NCBI GenBank assembly: GCA_041695085.1
Contig: JBGFRO010000022.1
Coordinates: forward strand, 1 to 64,000
Origin: DYFT01 sp041695085
GTDB taxonomy: Bacteria > Bacteroidota > Ignavibacteria > UBA10030
Length of the DNA stretch: 64,000 bases
Direction: 5' to 3'
Shown here: positions 62,262 through 64,000 of the stretch, piece by piece
Numbering within the stretch: position 1 is the first letter of the stretch
Layout of the letters: each line of letters opens with the position of its first letter
Made by a program: the position numbers and the translations under genes
The notes under the pieces: model-generated
What the model was told of the DNA's origin: nothing
Seen by the model: only the letters and a program-made list of their open reading frames with translations
Databases searched by the model: none

Positions 62262-62292
62262 TTGCTTATGATGCCAAAAAAACCTAATTTTG
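62262..62292 (+). promoter_or_regulatory. glgA promoter, Bacteroidota-type
   Basis: TTG (62262-62264), a 20-base spacer, then TAATTTTG (62285-62292). This matches the -33 TTTG / -7 TAnnTTTG consensus of the Bacteroidota primary sigma factor closely. It leaves a leader of about 28 bases with CCGGAG before the ATG at 62327. An AT-rich stretch precedes it. Confidence 0.65.
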
Positions 62293-62326
62293 TGCGGTTT
62301 TTTATCAATTTTCACTCCGGAGATCA

Positions 62327-63808
62327 ATGTCCAAGCCGCTTAACATCCTCTTCGTTTCCAGCGAGGTTGATCCGTTCGCTAAGACCGGAGGACTGGCCGA
62401 CGTTTCAAGTGCCCTACCGCAAGCGATTAAGGAGCTCGGCCACGAAATTCGAATCATGATGCCTCGCTACCGCTTCATCAGCGAGCGCAAGTTTAAGCTC
62501 CACGATATCATCCGCTTGAAAGATATCCCCATCCCTGTCGGCAAGACCACCGAAATGGGAAACGTCAAATCTTCCTTCATCAGCAATTTGAAAGAGAAGG
62601 TCCAGGTGTATTTTCTGGACAATCCCAACTACTTTGGCCGAGACGGAATTTACCAAAGCGCTGTCGGCAAGAAGGACTATAAGGATAACGACGAACGCTT
62701 CATCTTCTTCTGCCGGGGGATCCTGGAAACGCTGAAACGACTTGGTTGGCAACCGGACATCATTCACTGCAACGATTGGCAAACGGGCCTGGTACCTGCC
62801 TATTTGAAATCTGTTTACGCTTCCGATACGTTCTTCAAGCATGTGCGGACGGTGTTCACGATACACAACATGGCCTATCAGGGGGCGTTTCCTCCGGAGT
62901 CATTTGGAAAGTCGGGCCTGCCCGAGGAGATGTTCAACCCGGACGGTGTTGAGGCATACGGAAAATTCAACTTCCTTAAAGCCGCTCTTGCCTATAGCGA
63001 CGCGATCACAACCGTGAGCGAGCGTTATGCGGAAGAAATCTGCACCTCGGATGAGTTCGGGGCGGGGTTGAACGGCTTCTTAGCGAAGAGGAGAAAAGAT
63101 CTTCGTGGGATTCTGAACGGTATCGACTATCAGATTTGGGATCCATCGAAAGACGAGTATATCTACAGGATGTACGACGCGAAGTCGCTCGAAGCGAAGG
63201 TGGACAACAAGCGGGCACTGGTGAACCGCTTCAACCTGAACTTCAGCGAATCCATCCCCGTGATCGGTGCGATTTCCAGATTGGTTGAGCAGAAGGGATT
63301 CGATCTCGTCCTGGAAATCTTAGATGAAATGATGAAGCTCGATCTCCAGTTCATTCTCCTCGGGTCGGGAGAGAAGAGCGTGGAAAAGAAGTTCGAGGCG
63401 TACCAAAAGAAGTATTCGGATCGAATGGGTGTTTTCTTCGGATTCGATAACGAGCTCGCGCATTTGATTGAAGCAGGCAGCGACATGTTCCTGATGCCCT
63501 CTCGGTACGAACCTTGCGGCCTGAACCAAATGTACAGCATGCGTTATGGAACGGTACCTATCGTACGAGCAACAGGTGGACTGGATGACACAGTGGAGGA
63601 TTATTCCGGATCGGGAAAAGGGACAGGTTTCAAGTTCGAGAAATACGATGCGAAGGAACTCTTGAAGACGATTCAGCGTGCGGTCAAAGTGTTCCAACAG
63701 CCCGAAGAATGGAAGAAACTGATGCGGAACGGGATGATGAAGGACTTCTCGTGGGAGCACTCGGCGAAGAAGTACGTCGCGCTGTATAAAGAAATTCTGA
63801 AACAGTGA
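62327..63808 (+). CDS. glgA: Glycogen synthase (ADP-glucose type, GT5)
   Basis: A 493-residue GT5 enzyme that transfers glucose from ADP-glucose (or UDP-glucose) to the growing glycogen chain. The N-terminal KTGGLADVSSALP motif binds the nucleotide sugar; later landmarks are HCNDWQTGLVPAYL, FTIHNMAYQGAFP, LRGILNGIDYQIWDP and the C-terminal SRYEPCGLNQMYSMRYG with TVPIVRATGGLDDTV. Length fits bacterial GlgA. The gene has its own promoter and a CCGGAG ribosome-binding site. The gmhB-like gene begins 4 bp after its stop, so the two are co-transcribed. Confidence 0.96.
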   Translation: MSKPLNILFVSSEVDPFAKTGGLADVSSALPQAIKELGHEIRIMMPRYRFISERKFKLHDIIRLKDIPIPVGKTTEMGNVKSSFISNLKEKVQVYFLDNPNYFGRDGIYQSAVGKKDYKDNDERFIFFCRGILETLKRLGWQPDIIHCNDWQTGLVPAYLKSVYASDTFFKHVRTVFTIHNMAYQGAFPPESFGKSGLPEEMFNPDGVEAYGKFNFLKAALAYSDAITTVSERYAEEICTSDEFGAGLNGFLAKRRKDLRGILNGIDYQIWDPSKDEYIYRMYDAKSLEAKVDNKRALVNRFNLNFSESIPVIGAISRLVEQKGFDLVLEILDEMMKLDLQFILLGSGEKSVEKKFEAYQKKYSDRMGVFFGFDNELAHLIEAGSDMFLMPSRYEPCGLNQMYSMRYGTVPIVRATGGLDDTVEDYSGSGKGTGFKFEKYDAKELLKTIQRAVKVFQQPEEWKKLMRNGMMKDFSWEHSAKKYVALYKEILKQ

Positions 63809-63812
63809 GCGC

Positions 63813-64000
63813 GTGAAGTCCAGACCGATCCACCGCACATCCGGAAAAGAGCTTCGGGAGATCGAACGTATCGGCGTGTTCTTCGACCGCGACGGAACGA
63901 TCAACACGGAAATCGATTTTCTTACCCGCCCTGAAGAAGTGCGGCTCATCCCGCAAGCTGCTCGTGCAATCCGCGAAGCAAATGAGCTGGGGGTGAAGGT
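63813..64000 (+). CDS. HAD phosphatase, GmhB-like (partial, runs off window)
   Basis: The first 62 codons of a HAD-IIIA phosphatase starting at GTG 63813: after about 20 residues comes IGVFFDRDGTIN with the nucleophile and acid/base aspartates, then DFLTRPEEVRLIPQAARAI. This opening fits D-glycero-D-manno-heptose 1,7-bisphosphate 7-phosphatase or histidinol-phosphatase-type proteins, which act in LPS heptose or histidine synthesis. The gene is cut by the right edge of the window, so its class cannot be settled. It is 4 bp downstream of glgA. Confidence 0.75.
   Translation, partial: MKSRPIHRTSGKELREIERIGVFFDRDGTINTEIDFLTRPEEVRLIPQAARAIREANELGVK

Overview
The window looks like a chromosome segment from an uncultured member of the Bacteroidota/Ignavibacteriota (FCB) lineage. 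The main evidence is a type IX secretion (T9SS) locus with PorU and PorV, a separate T9SS plug-type protein, C-terminal sorting domains of the PNPFN type, DUF4382 and DUF5683 proteins, and secondary transporters typical of that group. No rRNA or tRNA genes were recognised. Base composition looks moderately GC-rich, apart from a visibly AT-richer restriction-modification island at 14.3-16.1 kb. Placement below phylum is inference.

Layout. 1-395: seven copies of a 55-bp tandem repeat built from two hairpins; the array forms the last 23 codons of a sodium:solute symporter gene. 324-4731 (minus): a PIG-L deacetylase, a 53-residue membrane protein and the symporter, joined by 4-bp ATGA overlaps. 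4934-7723: PEP carboxylase. 7953-12023: adaptor, MacB-type permease and TolC efflux operon without an ATPase. 12527-14275: membrane protein plus thioredoxin-fold lipoprotein. 14335-16028: type II R-M pair. 16141-20005: aldehyde dehydrogenase, Rossmann-fold protein and CheY-like receiver. 20075-26198 (minus): second efflux operon (TolC, adaptor, decayed TPR gene, ATPase, two permeases). 26364-32185 (minus): CCA-adding-type enzyme, Gfo/Idh/MocA oxidoreductase, T9SS plug protein, decayed glycosyltransferase, HAD phosphatase and class I aldolase. 32410-36380: lipoprotein, RlmI-like methyltransferase and two outer-membrane proteins. 36405-39287: uvrA. 39405-44505: T9SS cargo protein, decayed Fpg/Nei gene, YwaF-like protein and an ABC-2 exporter. 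44594-48562: two carboxylate/amino-acid transporters and two small proteins. 48642-61833 (minus): a six-gene T9SS-linked cluster. 62327-64000: glgA and the start of a gmhB-like gene.

The most interesting block is the 13-kb cluster porU-porV-(M6-like protein with its HExxH replaced)-lipoprotein-(metallopeptidase/propeller/beta-barrel fusion)-DUF5683. It could be an outer-membrane protein processing or surface-assembly module tied to T9SS. A possible operator and a terminator-like hairpin lie in front of porU.

Two other themes stand out. First, three short gene remnants (TPR protein, membrane glycosyltransferase, Fpg/Nei glycosylase) sit between intact genes; two of them keep pieces from both an early and a late part of the parent gene, which suggests loss by internal deletion. 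Second, two unrelated secondary transporters are each preceded by a tiny single-span membrane protein gene too short for routine annotation.
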